From contig CALYLW010000164.1 of assembly GCA_944989445.1 (NCBI GenBank), positions 373,001 through 437,000 on the forward strand: a stretch of DNA of 64,000 nucleotides, read 5' to 3'. The DNA comes from Ampullaceana balthica. Lineage: Eukaryota > Mollusca > Gastropoda > Lymnaeidae. Below, piece by piece: positions 1 through 20,030 of this stretch. The translations under genes were made by a program, and so were the position numbers. Each line of letters starts with the position of its first letter. Positions within the stretch are counted from its first letter, which is position 1. Below the pieces are notes generated by a model. It made no database searches. It was not told the origin of the DNA and saw only the letters and a list, made by a program, of their open reading frames with translations.

Positions 1-2199
1 CCTTTTGTTAGCGGTTTAATATTCAAAGCACTGTTGGCAATATTTCATTCTATGGCCAAGTTAAAAAAGCATAGAAAAATAACAACAAATAGTATTCAAA
101 TAGTTCACTTTATATTGAAAAGAAGCAAACTTTAAATTATTTTGTTAAGACTAAATGGCCATTTCTTGTACAGAGCCATGAATTTTTATACTTAATTTTT
201 GATCAATATGAGTCATGATTTATATCATTTAATCCTCATATTAATATATGTAAATCATGATTGCTTTGACCAGTGTTGTTCCTGGTTGGTACCTCTAGTT
301 GTATAGAAATGTTCATTCATCTTCAATGTTCATACCTTTTTTAAGTTAGTTTGAATACTGCAATGATAATTGTCCATGGCACTTTGGGCGAGAACCGCCC
401 ATTATTTTACTTGGGGTTATTTATGTACATCCAAGTTTGTAAGTTGTATGACACCTGTGGTTTTGTCACCTACTAGATTGTATTTCTGCGCATTGTGGAT
501 TTATTATTAGAGTGGATGTTTGTGTTATTATATTGACATAATGCAACTAAACTATTTTCCTCCTGTTATTGCTTCAATAGATTGTACATGTATTTGGAAA
601 GTTCTTTTGTAGATGCTTAAATGAAAAAAAAAGATGTTAAATATTAAAAAAATCATATATCATCTACATGTGTTTTTGTGTGAACATTTGCGTGCATAAA
701 TAATATATTATGACATAGGCTATGGCCCTTATTCTTTTATAAATTATTACTATCATCTATATAGATTTTCGTGGACTTTTTTTCCAGCTTAAAAAAATCT
801 CCATTATATTAATGGTAGTCACAAGTGAAATTCTAAACAATTTTGTAAAACCCTTTCCATTTAATTTCCCATGTTTAGAACGAGCGATAGACAATAATAT
901 AAAGTTAAACTTTAAGTCTTATCAATGAAAGAAAGATGTGGAAAGTCTGTCTAAACATTTGATGTTCCAGCTAGATTAAGCATAAGAAATAAGGTTATTT
1001 GTATGGATGACTGAATGATAAGTTTGTATTCATTAAATCACTTGTGTATTCTCAGGCTAACACGCATGGTTCTCATATATCCATATTCTATTCTTTGTTT
1101 CTTGCACACCATGTGCACAAGTGATCTGACGTGTTGTTTTCCCAACAAATGTGATTATTACTCTGTTACGTTTTGTCAATTGCTCCCTTCACCCCTTTCC
1201 CCCACTATTTACTAAAGTTAGTAATAATAATGTGTTTTTCAGTGTGCTGAGGGAGTTTATATATAAATGTAATTAAGTACTAGTGGTATAATAATACATG
1301 AGAAAAAAAAATCATTTTTTAGATTTGTAAGAATAACTGCATTGCACTTAGTTCACCTGTGGTTGCCCATTTTTGCTGACTTTGAAATTGTGTGTACAAC
1401 AGAATGCCATGGTATCAAACAAATTAAGTTTAAATTCTTCCATTGAAATCCGCAATGCTGTTAAAGCTTTTAGATGCTTGATTTTAGTTTTTGATCAATT
1501 TTTTTCAGAAAAAATAAATCTGCATACTGATTATCTTAAATATTTTAGCAGTGAATTGTTTTTATAAAGTATTTTAAAATACTAATATTGTGGATTGGTC
1601 TTTTTGTTTGTTCTTACATTAGTCTAAAGTAGTTTTGCGGTTTAAGAAATCTTTTAATTAAATAATGATATACCTGGACTCAAACACCAAACATGAACAA
1701 GTAGAAATTGTTAAATGAAATAATGGTAATGTACGACTGCAAAGAGTGCTTGAAAATAAAGTCTTGGACAACATTGCCTATTGTTTGTTGACATTTTTTT
1801 TATACAAGTCTAGTAGCTATAAAATGTCGGGCACCAAGATGGAGATTTCTTTGTTAAGTCTTGAAGAGAAGCTATAAAAAAAGATATGGGGTGTGAGAAA
1901 TTTGTTTGTAAGACAGAGTAACTTTCCTGTATTTTCACTACTTTGGATTGGGAAAGTCCACTAATATTCCTTGGTTTATAGATCAACATTAGAAAACACT
2001 TAACATTTGGTTACTTGTTTCAAGCAGCTGCTGAGCATATTAATTGAATCACCAGGTACTTTTCTTTCATAGCTTTATAAACAATCACAATATCCCATTT
2101 AATATTTTATCTGATAAAAAATTTGACAGCTAAATGAGTTTTTTCACAAATACTAATAACTTTCAAAAATCTATTCTAGACAACATATTCCACCAAGTC
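1..2199. other. AT-rich non-coding stretch
   Basis: No convincing exon, repeat or RNA gene is seen. Open frames here are short, lack family resemblance and match what AT-rich DNA gives by chance. An AATAAA hexamer lies at 1755-1760 on the plus strand, so part of this could be the 3' UTR of a plus-strand gene to the left, but nothing else supports that. Confidence 0.4.
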
Positions 2200-2210
2200 A
2201 TAATACCAAT

Positions 2211-2464
2211 GTGGGGTCCAGTGGCAGCGCGTTCGGCTGGCATAGTCTCTGTGAAGGCAGGTTCTCGTTCCCGAGGCTAAAGGGCATCCCTGGGTCCACC
2301 CAGCTCTGAATGGGTACCTGACAACAGTTGGGGGAAGTAAAGGGGGCTAGGCATTGTGCTAGCCACACAATCCCCTCGTATGTTGTGGCTACTGAAACTT
2401 GTGAACGCTGCTTCACTTGCCCCATAGGCCAGCATGATCTGAAAGGGGAACTTTACTTACTTTT
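2211..2464 (+). mobile_element. tRNA-derived SINE, full length, with target-site duplication
   Basis: The 5' part has a tRNA-like head with an A-box-like stretch (GGTCCAGTGGCAGCGCG, 2215-2231) and a degenerate B box near 2261. A body and a 3' end CTGAAAGGGGAACTTTACTT follow. An 11-bp direct repeat, ATAATACCAAT, flanks it at 2200-2210 and 2465-2475, which is what target-primed reverse transcription leaves. The same body is present in the truncated copy at 3462-3572. The family looks like a SINE common in gastropod genomes; that is from memory and not checked. Confidence 0.85.
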
Positions 2465-3461
2465 ATAATACCAATATATGTATTAGCACAGGACACAGCT
2501 TATCATTACAAGTTAAAACAACAAAGATTTCTGACAGAATGGCAGCATTTGCTTTATTTTGATTGGTCTTAAAGACAAGCAAATATTGAAATCCTGCCCT
2601 AGCAGTTAAAGATACATGAGCATCTGGTGTGCACAAAAATTATGCTAAAAACAATTAAACTTTCATTCATCGACATTAAACAAAAAAACTTTATGAAATA
2701 TTACAAAAGCTTTTACTTCCACATAACCTTAAGTGCTTAATCAATGAGGCTGTTTCAAAGCAGATCAAAATTACAAAATATTGTGTGATCCGCTCATATG
2801 AAAAGTCTCCTCAACTAAGTTTTCTCACACATGTGAAATGTTGTCAATAATAAATACACTGGTAAATGCTAGAACAAGAACATGTATACATCAATCACAG
2901 TAAGCTTCAATAAAGTACAATTACAATAAATAAATAAAACACAAGAAAAAACAAACCCAAAAAAACAAACTTTCTATTAGCAATTCCATTCTGGACAATT
3001 ATATCAAGTATCAAGCTAAATAAAAATAAAGATCTGTCCAAAAACAATATGCTTAGAAAATAGCTATTTAAAATCTAATATACAATTCACAATGATAAGA
3101 TTATGTAATGTAAATGTATGAAACAATCTTGAATGTCAATTTGAGCATTGGTTGATATTGCTGGTTGTAATGTTCTAATACTAATAGTTGTATTGAATCC
3201 AGCTTTCCTTCATTCACAAAATGTTGATATAAATAGACATTTATCAAGTTTAGCATGTAGCATCCTTTTTTAAAAAAATTTAACAAAAAGTTTCACTTAA
3301 ATTCTTATACCCAATCATTATTGAACTTGGCAAATTTCACAATATAATTTCTCAAAACAATCATTGTCTTTGTTTATAACTGAACTCAGCACAAAGCCAT
3401 TTTGGTTAAGGCTAAGCTCTATACTACAAGGGTTTTTAATTAATAGCCTCAAACAACATAG

Positions 3462-3572
3462 CCACACAATCCCTTGCTCGTAAGACGTGGCTACAAAACT
3501 TGTGAACGCTAATTCACTTGCCCCCCTATAGGCCATCATGGTCTGAAATGGGGACTTTACTTTTTTTTCTTT
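3462..3572 (+). mobile_element. 5'-truncated copy of the same SINE
   Basis: Only the 3' half of the 2211-2464 SINE is present, starting at the CCACACAATCCC segment and ending in GGGGACTTTAC plus a T-rich tail. The 9-bp repeat ACAACATAG flanks it at 3453-3461 and 3573-3581. Truncation at the 5' end with an intact 3' end and a target duplication is typical of LINE-driven retrotransposition. Confidence 0.8.
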
Positions 3573-3581
3573 ACAACATAG

Positions 3582-6500
3582 CATTTAGGTTAAATCTTCT
3601 GGAAGTCTTTTTTTTAATGCTTAACATCCTTTAAACTACGAACATGATAATTCTTTTTATAACCTTTTCCATTATTGAAATATCTTTAAGCAGTTCCCAA
3701 CTCCCCCCCCCCATCCCCAAATCTTCTCTTGATGTAACAGTTTAACCCACTCCTATTTTAAAATATTACTTATAAATTTAAATGACCTGGTGATTTTTTT
3801 TTAAATCTCCCCCCCCCCACCCCCACCCCGATAAGCATAGGACGCAATAATGTAAATGAAAAGGTGTTAAAAAAAATTGTGTTTTCCCCCACATCATTAT
3901 TATCAATTTTATTATTATTGCCTACATCCATGTGGTCCATAGTCCATAGGTTGGGAACCGCTGTCTTAGTGGAATGAAAGTTTTAAAAAAAAAGTTAAAT
4001 TAGAACCCTTGAAATTACACTGCATATTAGCTACTAAATAATGAATTTTCAGCATGAATTTGACACTTGGCAAACATGAAAGATCACCACATAATGTAAA
4101 TAAAACATTTTAAACAATTATCTCACCACAATTATTTTCCAAAAAATGTAAGTCAATTTAGAACTTTTCTCACTTAAAAAATGAAATATAAACAAGTTTT
4201 ATTAACTTGTCATACTAGAAAAAAAAAGAAACAAAATTGGATAATATTTATATGCAGCAGTTTAAATGACAAACTCAATTACATAGCCAGACAATTTTTT
4301 CACCAGCTATTTTGAAATTAATGTAGACAATTAACAGAATTAATTTTAATTCTAAATTTTATTTAGGAAAGAACAAAAATTAAATTGGATAACTTAATCA
4401 CCACAGTAACTTAAGAATACATACATATATCAATGAGAAATTAATTAATGCATTGCATTCACTGATTTAAAAGATTCTAAGCTTGGTTGCTTTCTCACTT
4501 TGTGATTTACTGTATTTACTATAAAAAAGAAATACATGTAAAATAACCCCAGTCAAAACATTTTCATTAAATAATGACAATGGTAATTCTGAATCCTTGG
4601 TAGATGGGAATGAAAAATTCATTGTTTCTTAAAGTATTACAAATGTATAACCTATAGAGGAAAAATAAAAGAGGGGTGGGGGGGAATGTTTAATTCAAGA
4701 TCAATGCAAAAAAATTTGCCTCAAAAACAAACTCCAAATGAACGACTAGGACACCCATTAAATAAATAAAAGCCTTCTATGACATAAAATTAAATTGACT
4801 GATTAACAGTAGTGGATTCACACAACTTTTGCATTAAATGTTTGTTTTTATTAAATTTCATACTAAAACATATCAAATCCCAAAAGTTTATTATTAGGTG
4901 TATTAATATCACATTAAACCTGAAGATAAACTTAAGCATTGCAAGCCATAATATATAAATTAAATCTAAAGCAATTAAAATATAACTTACTCCCCCTTCT
5001 CACCCCCCACCCCACCCCACCCCCCACCCCCCAAAACCAAAATACATATATAACTATCCATACATGCAATATATTTTGCAAATAAGTCCTTGTTGAGGTT
5101 CATATCTATTGCAACTATTAGCCATGCAGTAAAACAAATATTTGTCATGACCTATAAATGGATAATTATTATTTTTGTGTCCAGCAAAACAATCACAAGA
5201 AAATGTCTTCTCCCTGAGCAGTCTTGTGGCCCAAATCAGCTGGAAAAGCAGAGAATATGACTATGAATTGTTTTAGCGAGCAGAGTGAAAATTAAGATAC
5301 AAAATTACTAAAAATTAAAACAAGAAATTTAAATAATGAAATTATTATGTTTTAAAAAATAAATTCATAAAAAAAGGGGCCATAATTTTTTTTTAAGTAA
5401 AAAATTTTTTTTAAAGGAAAAGACTAAATAAAGTTAAAAGATTATCTGTAATGTCTCTTGTTTTTGGCAGATATAGGAAGTCACAACGAAATGACAATAA
5501 AAATCTGGGCCACTGAATTAAAATTGAAAAACCTTAACTAGTAATGAAAGCGTGGTTGGGTTCCAACAACTGGCAAACATAAATTCGTATCACCCCATAC
5601 AAATACTTGATGGGAAAAACCAACAAACCATAGCATATTATTAGGTAATATAACTTAAAATAATATCACATAGTGCCAGATCATTTATTTTCTTCATTTA
5701 AATCAGTAGTCCCTTTTTTCTTTATAGTGCCTATATTCAATCTAAAACTATGAAAATGTTAATCAAATGGAATGAAACGATAACTTTAATGTGAGTAAAA
5801 GGTAATTTGACAATATGTTTCTTTGCAGTCAGAAGTATAAAACTGAACTAAAAGTGGAATATTGAAGACTTTCCAAACATTACTGGGATAAAACATAACT
5901 TTAAAAAAAAAGTAAAGATAACAAATCATTGGAACCAGTGACATGACTGAAAAGGTACTACATAGAAAGTTGAAATAGTAGATATACTCAAATAGAGAAC
6001 CTAGGGTCATATAAATTGGTTTGAAATGTCATACAAGCCAGCCTGCAATTTGTAAGGGTTTTTAAAAGGTTATTGAAGTTATACAATAATATATTTGCAC
6101 AGAACAATAAAATTACAACTGAAATTATAACTAGCAGCGTAATAAATTGGTCCATAGGAAGATGATCCATTTCGAGTAAAGAGCCGTGATACAAACCAGT
6201 TTGTGCGGTTCTTGTAATAACTTGCAACTGACACATTTTATCCACATAGACAAAGGTAACTAAATATTTTAAACTATTCTCAGATCTTCTGCAGTGCAGT
6301 GAAAAAGTAAGGTTATAAAAGAACAAAAAACATGACTTGTTCTAAGACATAAACAATATTTCCTTTCATTCATTTTAAACAGGAACTAACAGTTATCATA
6401 ATTATCTGAAGAATATGTATTCTAAATTACTATCAAATTTATCATCTTAGTATATAAATATAACTTATAACAAATAAAAAATATGTATGTCATTTCGCCA

Positions 6501-9500
6501 TTGTCAAAAATGCAAACTCTGATGAAAATCAAACTTCAAATTGAAACAAAGCAATAAAACCTAAATTTTAAAATTCTCAAATGTAGCAAAGGGCAGTTTA
6601 TTTTTGCTAAATAGACCCATCAGTATTAAAAAGGCAAAATTTGCATGTTTAGAAAGCATTGGTAATTTAATGATACAAAAGTTAGAAATTAAACTTTATT
6701 CAAAGTTCTTTTAACCATCTGGCTTTTTCATACTTTTTAATAAGACATCTAACAAACTATCCCCACAGCTTTGCATGCATGTAATGTAAACAGGAACTAC
6801 AGTTTGAAAGTCTGACATTTGACTGTAGCAGTAGCAATCAACTTCCTGGGGATCTTATTTTGGAATTTTATGGCATCAACTTCCAAAGCTCAGAGAAGCT
6901 AAAAATTAAGATCTTTGTTCGTCTCGATCCAAAATATCTTAAGAGAAAGGTAAGAGAATCTATTCCAATGACCAGTTCTCACGGTATCAAAGTATTGTTC
7001 TATGAGGACAAATAATTTTAGCCGTATAATATCATAAACGTTTAAAATAAAAATAGAAGAAATTTTAACTTTAATGATTTTAAATGGAGATTGTAAAAAA
7101 AAATAGTTTCAAGAGCAAGAGAAAAATAAATTACTACCTAATTAACAGTCATCAGGACTTATGGCACTGACAAAGCAATGCATCTGTTTTGCAGTATTGC
7201 CAAATTTTTACTGTTGCAGGAAAATAGGGAAAGGAGTGTTTCACACTTGAAAAAAATCATTGTATAATGAAATTAAAATTATACCCACAATGAAAACTTT
7301 TAAACTAATGTAATGTAGGGGAGGGTGTGTAAAGGAAGTAATTTGCTGCTATATTTAAGAGGGTGGTACAAAGGGATAAGTTATTTAGATAATACCATTA
7401 GCAACAGTAAAAAAACAACCTTCAAATAGAAATTTTATTTCAAACTTTAATAAAAAATTTATATTATAACTCAAACATGTTTTTAAAAAAACAAACACTT
7501 GAATAATTTTTTTTTAAAGTTCATGTTTTGAGCAATAAGAACAAATTATCATAGACCATCATTAGTTCATATGCATTTATTTTGTACAAATATTGCACAA
7601 GCAACGATAGTTTTGAAAGTCATCCATTTCAGATCTTGTATAAATATAATTTAAATTTATAACAAAAAAATGATCATGTGTTTAGAAATTTAAACCTTTT
7701 AAAATGCTAATGTTCAAATGCACCAAGGACAAAAGACTTTCACTGCTATAACTATAATGGTGAGCTTTTAACATGGATTGGATGCAGTTACAGGAGAGAC
7801 TAATGATAGGAAATTTTAATTTTTAATAATAAATATGTTGACTCTCTGAGGACTGGACAGCATGGATATAATATAAATTAACACAGAAGAAGTAAGTTAA
7901 GTGCAGTGAGTATTTGACAGTGAAATACTAAATATGTTTGTAGAAATATAATGGATTTTATTTGAAATTTCTCAACAGGTTTTTCTGTTGTAAATTTTAT
8001 GAAGTAACAATCCATATTATGATTGAAATTTTAAAATATTAGACATGTATGTACTGTGGGAAAAATATTTAAAGATGATTCTTCACAAGAAAAAAAAAGC
8101 TTTTTGTTTAATATAGATAAAATTACTGCATTTAGGGCCATGATAGCTGAGTTATGTTTGAAAATACAAACACTTTCAGAGAAATTGAACTAACTGCTTA
8201 GCGTTCAGAGGATTTAAAGTAAAATATCAAACATCTACATCTATGGCACTATTCCACAAAGACACATTCAACATGACATGCACTCAAGAAAGGTTAAAAA
8301 TCTGAGGTCAGGGGTGTTTTGGGAGTCAGATCTGTTGTCTCATTCTTTTCACCTAAAGGTTAAATCAGTTCTGATCAAAGTGAGCATTTTTGTGGCTTGG
8401 CCTTCAGTTGGAACCAGTTCAAAAACTTTCAGATATTTATTTACTTTTTGTTTTAAACTCAAATTTTTAACAAAATTATTAGAAAATGGAACTTCAAGCA
8501 AATCAGTGACACATTATTGTACTGAAATGATTATCCCAATTGTAATTAGACAACCAGCATACTACAGAATAATATCAAGTAATTTTTAAATCAGTTTAAT
8601 CTCTTTCTTTGACAAGCTGATATCAATTAATGCAATCCCTCAGGTCAGTTTAAAATTGATGTCTACATATATACAGGTTGGTTTGTCATTAATAGTTCAA
8701 TTTTTAGATAATGTATTTCTAACTATTGAGACCAGGAGAACTCTAAAAATAAAAACCAGAAAATATAAGCTGATTAAATAAAAATATATTAGCAAATCGT
8801 GCATTTTTAATAGGACTAAATTCTTATGAGAATCTCTTTCTTTGATGTGATCTTACACTTCAGATTTCCAAATACCAGGCCTTTTCCCAAAATGATTATT
8901 TAACATATTTCATTTGTGTAATTTATAAATATTCTATAAAATATTATGCTAGAGCTTAAAATTTATATTCACTCCTCAATAAAAAATATATATTTTAATT
9001 TTTTTGGATTTCAAGTTTCAAACTTTCTTTTTAGTAGTTTTTAGTTTCCAATAACTGAATAAATTAATAATGAAATCACAAATATGTTTCATTACAATAT
9101 TGGCTTTATTTTCATCGAAATAAAAGGCTATCATTTTTTTATTAAAAGACTGTTAACAATGCTAGTTTCTTGTAAATCACAGGTCAAAATTACAGATGAG
9201 AAAAAGTTATTATGTTACTTTTATAATATAGTTGGGAATGGCTAATTGCATTGAAGAACTAATAAAAGAGTATTGAGCTCAATTAGTGAAGTGCTGTTCA
9301 GAAAAATTGATACAAGAAAAATTCAAAACCAATCATGTGCTTAAAAACACCTTGAAAAATCTAAGAGATTATCTATGTGTATAAATTGCACTGAGTTGTT
9401 CTTTTGAGTAGCCATAAACCATCATTAGTATAGAATTGCTTTGAAGAATTTTACCATACTTTCCTAAGCTTCAGTTGCAGGAGGAATGCAATATTCAACT

Positions 9501-12500
9501 GAACTAGTGTTATACAATAGCAGGGAGCTAAGTTTTGGCAGCTTTTATTTCATTTTAATCAACATGCTTGACACTTTCATGGCTATATTTTGAGGGTTTC
9601 CTTGGTAAATTCTGTACATTTTGTGTACCTTCACCTTCAGCCCTAATCATGAAACCTTAGGTTTAAATTAATTCAAGCCAGGAAGACGGGCAATGAAACT
9701 ATTGACTTTGATGACACATTTATACTATTCAAACTTAAATAAAATATTTCTTTGAAATTGAATCTGCTGAGAGAAATTTCATCTCATTTCTGTGCATATA
9801 TTAAAATACATTGACTCTGGTCCCTTAAATATTCATTCACTTTATCCAATGAGAACATACAGAGCCAAAAAAAAATGTATTTAAATTTCTGTCACGTTGA
9901 ATGATGGACATAAACATATCTCATTATTTTAGATGTATCAGCAGCATTCTAATTACGACTAGTATAACAGACCATGTTATAGTAATTAACTTCGGTAAAT
10001 ATCTTGACATGTTGCCATCACACGTTGTAATTCAAAGGAAATAAATTCTTTTCCACTTGGATGATGTTTTAAAAGCTATGTCTAGTTGGTTCGCTTGGGA
10101 CTCTTTGTTCCTTGTCTGTGGATGAAAAAGTATATTGACAAAATAGATACTTTCTAGCATGGCTATTTAATTTGAAATCTAACAAAAAGCGGACTTATTT
10201 AAATAATGACTTAAAAACAAATTTACACTAGTGACAATTAAATCACTAACTTTATAATTTTATTTGATGGAGATTAAAACAATGAAACAGAATATAGGTA
10301 TAATTTTATTCCATATACATGTAAAGGTAACTTTTTACTTCCTTTTTAAAAATATCATAACGCAAATAATTTCCAAAGAAAACATGACTATTTTTTCCGA
10401 GTTAGCAAAATTTAACCATGGAAAATATTCATTTGCATTAACTCTTTTTTGGTTAAAAAACAAACAACTTGAACTGCTCTCAACTTTTTCCTTATCATCT
10501 TTACTTAAGCTCATTTCTCATTTATATAATATTTAAAATAATGTTAACACATTGAAATCTGATAAAAAAAATGTCATCCCCATTGACGAAATTTAAACAT
10601 AATTTTTAAGAAACGTATGTCTGACTCTAAAGTGACAGAACTAAAATAATCACTTTCCAAAGAAAGGCATGCAAGGATGAAAGCAGAGTTTAAGCTAAAA
10701 GTAATCATAATTTTACAACACCTAAAGAACAATGATATATCTTTCAAATCACATTAAAAATAAAATTTCAGAGCATGTCTTATAAAATCTTAAAATAATT
10801 TGATTACCATACCTAAAGCAGTCAAAAAACCAGGCCATTGTGTAGAGCAAGTCAAAAGACCTTGTTCCAATAGTTTTGTGCAGCAAACTTAGACATGGCA
10901 GTGCGTGTATGGAATGTACGATGTTGCCAAGTGTGCTAATAGTGATGATCATGGGTAGAGAAAGACGTGTGGCTAATAAACAACAGGTTTGGAAGTTAGG
11001 ATCTCTGGTGGACTATGCTAAGGGCTGTTGGCCTCGCGCGGACTCACACTGCTCGACGCCAATTTGTAACGACGGCGCCTGGAACACACAAAAACACCAG
11101 CCTTAATGACAGAAGCTCAGCTAAATAAAGGACCACAAAGTTACAGGAATTTTGGACCTTATATCACACAGCAAGCAAATTGTGATTGATAAGGGTTTGG
11201 ATAATTATTTTTGAAAAAAATACATTTGGATTGTAATTTCCTGTGGGGGTTGTAAAATATTCTAAGTGCTGTTCTACAGGCTGGTGTAATAAGATTTCAC
11301 ATGAAGCAAACAAAATTGAAAGGAAAAAGAAATATTTAAAAATCAAATTACAACCTACCATAAACAGTAACCTATACATACTTGCTTAGTTTAACAAACG
11401 GATTGTTTTTACAGTTATAAGCTATTGCACAACATAAAAAGCTGTTCATAAGATAAATCAATTATTTATTTTATGATATCAGTACGTAATGCTTTAAAAT
11501 ATCCATTATATCCCACTATCAACAAAAAGGAATTTAAATTTCATCATTCTGAGTATATTTATGTCTTGCAGTGTCTGCATGAACACACTTTGAAGAAAAA
11601 AAATGAATTCAAAGATTATAATTTATACATTAAAAATAAAATAACCTTAGATTAGGAGCAAAAATATAATCATAGATTTGGAGTAACTCTAATATTGAAT
11701 ATGTAGATTCCCACATATATAATCATCGAAAGCATGCAAATGAATACATAAAAACACTATTTAACATCATGCAATAAAAAAATTAAATAAGGGAGAATTT
11801 TGAGTTGAAAAAACTTGTATGCTCTTTTTAATTATTGTCTTACAACTGCCTTATTTAACAAATAAACATAAAGTACCCAAAAAAATACCTCGATATTAAG
11901 TGTTTTGATAAGAGCTTAGACACTTAAAAATTACTTTCAATTTCAAATGATTTAATATAATCAATTTGTCATCTATTAGTTAAAAAAGGCATATTAAAAT
12001 AAAGAATAATCTACACATTTAATAAAAATATTCAACCAGAAAAAAAAACTGGATGCAGAAATATCAATGGCTACTGAATTGATCAATGACTGATGAATGA
12101 ACACATTTGTTTTAAGCATAATTTGATGATATTGTGCCAATTTTATTATCTTAATTTTATTTTTATGCTAGTTCTTTTCCAGTATTTATCATTCAATGGG
12201 CTAATAACATAGCTTGGTCAATAGATTACGACATATTCTTTTAGGTACACTGTATATATAGATGGGTCAATTAACTGATTTCATTTAAATTTTAAATGTG
12301 CACATTAAGCTTTTAAAAATGAAGTGTTTTTTGTAGAAAGCCTACTGGCATTAAGAAAATAAAATTATTAAACAATTTTTCTGTTACATTATAACCTTTT
12401 TATAATTAAGATGTGGAATACACAATACTGACTGCTTCTAGGGTAATAACAAAGTGAGGTTGCTGGGGTGCATCTACACATGTAATAAAATTAAGTAATA

Positions 12501-12532
12501 CATTGAATGAACAACTGTGTGCAGTTTCTTAC
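3582..12532. other. AT-rich non-coding region downstream of, or inside, the TTBK gene
   Basis: The stretch follows the 5' splice site at the end of TTBK exon 7 (12532), so it is either an intron with the last exon(s) beyond the window or hidden here, or a long 3' UTR. No clear coding exon was found. Two weak candidates on the minus strand (about 5060-5240 and 5988-6326) are discussed in the findings. Poly-C runs lie near 3700-3825 and 5000-5030. A short GC-richer segment at about 10960-11100 is not identified. Confidence 0.4.
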
Positions 12533-18055
<5,523 letters not shown>

Positions 18056-18780
18056 GGCTTTGGAAATGGTGGACTTTTGCCTGACTCTCTAACTCTTTCA
18101 GAGATCCAGATCAACCCATCCTTCACCTGACTGCGACCTTTCAAAATTTAAACATATAATATATAAAGCTTTGAAAGCCTTGTGTATATCATGTTAAATT
18201 TATACTTTTTTTTATCATTAAGTGTTCTAAGTGCGCCAGTCTGATTATTCCAAAAATTTAAAATAAAAAAAAAGTTGCCTAAGGTAGTTATGTCCAAAAC
18301 ACAGCCGACATGCAGCACAAAGAACCAGATAAATTTGTATGTATTTTAAATAAAAATTTATTACAGCAAAAGCTATTTTAAATTATCCATGAGCAAAGGA
18401 AACAGCAAAAGGTAAAGATGAAATGTCTTAAGGTTGATTTAATTTATTTAAGAAAATAAGCATCACTTCAGTTTACTTTATGAAAATAAGCAGTCGATAG
18501 TTTGGGAACATGAATATCAATCCTTAATGAAATAAATTATTCAGTAAGATTCAAAGTAAAAATATTTCACTTAACACACATGTTGGCTTGTGTGTCCTTA
18601 AATCTAAAATATTTTGATGCATGGTACAAGAGCAAACAATTTAATTCATATTACAAACCCACAAAAAATAAATTAAATTTTGTCATGATTAAAATATTTA
18701 TCTGAGACAAGCACTCAAACATAATGATAATTTATTGGCCAAAAAAACAATAAATGATTTGATAGCACAAGTCTAGAGTA
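18056..18780. other. TTBK 5' flank, AT-rich
   Basis: The 60-100 bases just upstream of the start codon are GC-richer and may be 5' UTR. A possible 3' splice site TTGAAAGGTCGCAG lies near 18140 on the minus strand. The rest is AT-rich with no recognised feature. Confidence 0.3.
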
Positions 18781-19133
18781 AAATAGAAGTTAAAAAAAAG
18801 ATTTTTAAAAACCATGTTTTTATAAGCGGACTAAAAAGAGGAAAATAAAAATTAAAAATTTACAATTGAAAATGGGTACTATGATGTAATATGACTAAAA
18901 ACGTGGGATGGGCGCTTCTCAGAATTAATTAATTCAATTCACTCATTTTCATATTCGTCATTTGTAAACCCTAATCATTTTAGCCAAACGCCTAAAAAGC
19001 GCCCGCCCACGTTTTTAGTCATATTACATCATAGTACCCATTTTCAATTATAAATTTTTAAATTTTATTTACTTCTTTTTAGTCCGCTTATAAAAACGTG
19101 GTTTTTAAAAATCCTTTTTTTTACTTCTATTTA
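18781..19133. repeat. Foldback element with ~145-bp inverted arms
   Basis: 18781-18930 and about 18990-19133 are near-perfect inverted copies of each other (for example TAAGCGGACTAAAAAG against CTTTTTAGTCCGCTTA), separated by about 60 bp. No ORF. Probably a MITE-like foldback element. Just downstream, 19370-19510 shares a GATCGATCTGAAATTTTGAT segment with the element at 41010-41474. Confidence 0.75.
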
Positions 19134-20030
19134 TTTTATTCTTTTTAGTCTAAGTGTATGCTATGGTGACTTTTGAAGTATTGATTATGTTCAAATATAA
19201 TACGCGTCGCCCGACAAACATTTACAGACTGGAAATGACTCATCTCCCTTTGATGCTATGTTAAACATAGTTTTTGTTGTCGGGCTTGGTGTGAACTCTT
19301 CATGTGAATTTTATGTAAACAAGGGCAGACGGATAATACATAGGCTTATATATAGATAAACTAAAAAGTTCAATAATTTAATAACGGTACATTCGATCGA
19401 TCTGAAATTTTGATACAATGCATTGTCATCCGAGATCTATCTGTGGTAAAATTTTGAGATCTCTAGGACCATCCGGAAATGGTTTAATTTTACGTTGGCA
19501 GATTTGAAAAATTGTGGACAGACACACAGGAATGAAAGCAAGTTAATAAAAACGTGGTAAAAAGGGAGGGTGGGGTGTAAGATACATGTACAGAGAAGTG
19601 TGAGAGCTTTGTAATAATAAATTTAGCACATGTGGGCACATGTCATGAGTGCTCAAAGAAATGTAATGAATCATAAAAAATTGACACATTGTAACAAAAA
19701 CTCACACATTTCATTACAGTCCTGCACCTTAAGCAGGTTTTGTTAATATTATTATTAGCCTTATCTATTTAGCCATCACATTTTTATATGCAGATAGTCA
19801 AATAAAATTAAAACATAATTCTGTCGAACTTCAATAGCATCACTATTACATAATGAGAATAAAAAAATATTTTTCAAAAAGTTAAAAACATAGACTTTAC
19901 TTCAATAAAATATGAGTAGCAGTATCTGGATATTGGTTGGCAGCCTTATGCAGATGGGCTTTATTAGTATTTGACCCAGATGTAATTTATTATTTTTTTT
20001 TGGTCAGTTGGATTTAACTACTGTATATAC

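Noticed and set aside
8278..8589. 103-codon plus-strand open frame
   Set aside because: No family resemblance, no splice context, composition typical of AT-rich chance frames.
10876..11106. GC-richer open frame in the left region
   Set aside because: No family match and no splice context; possibly a repeat fragment, but nothing supports a specific call.
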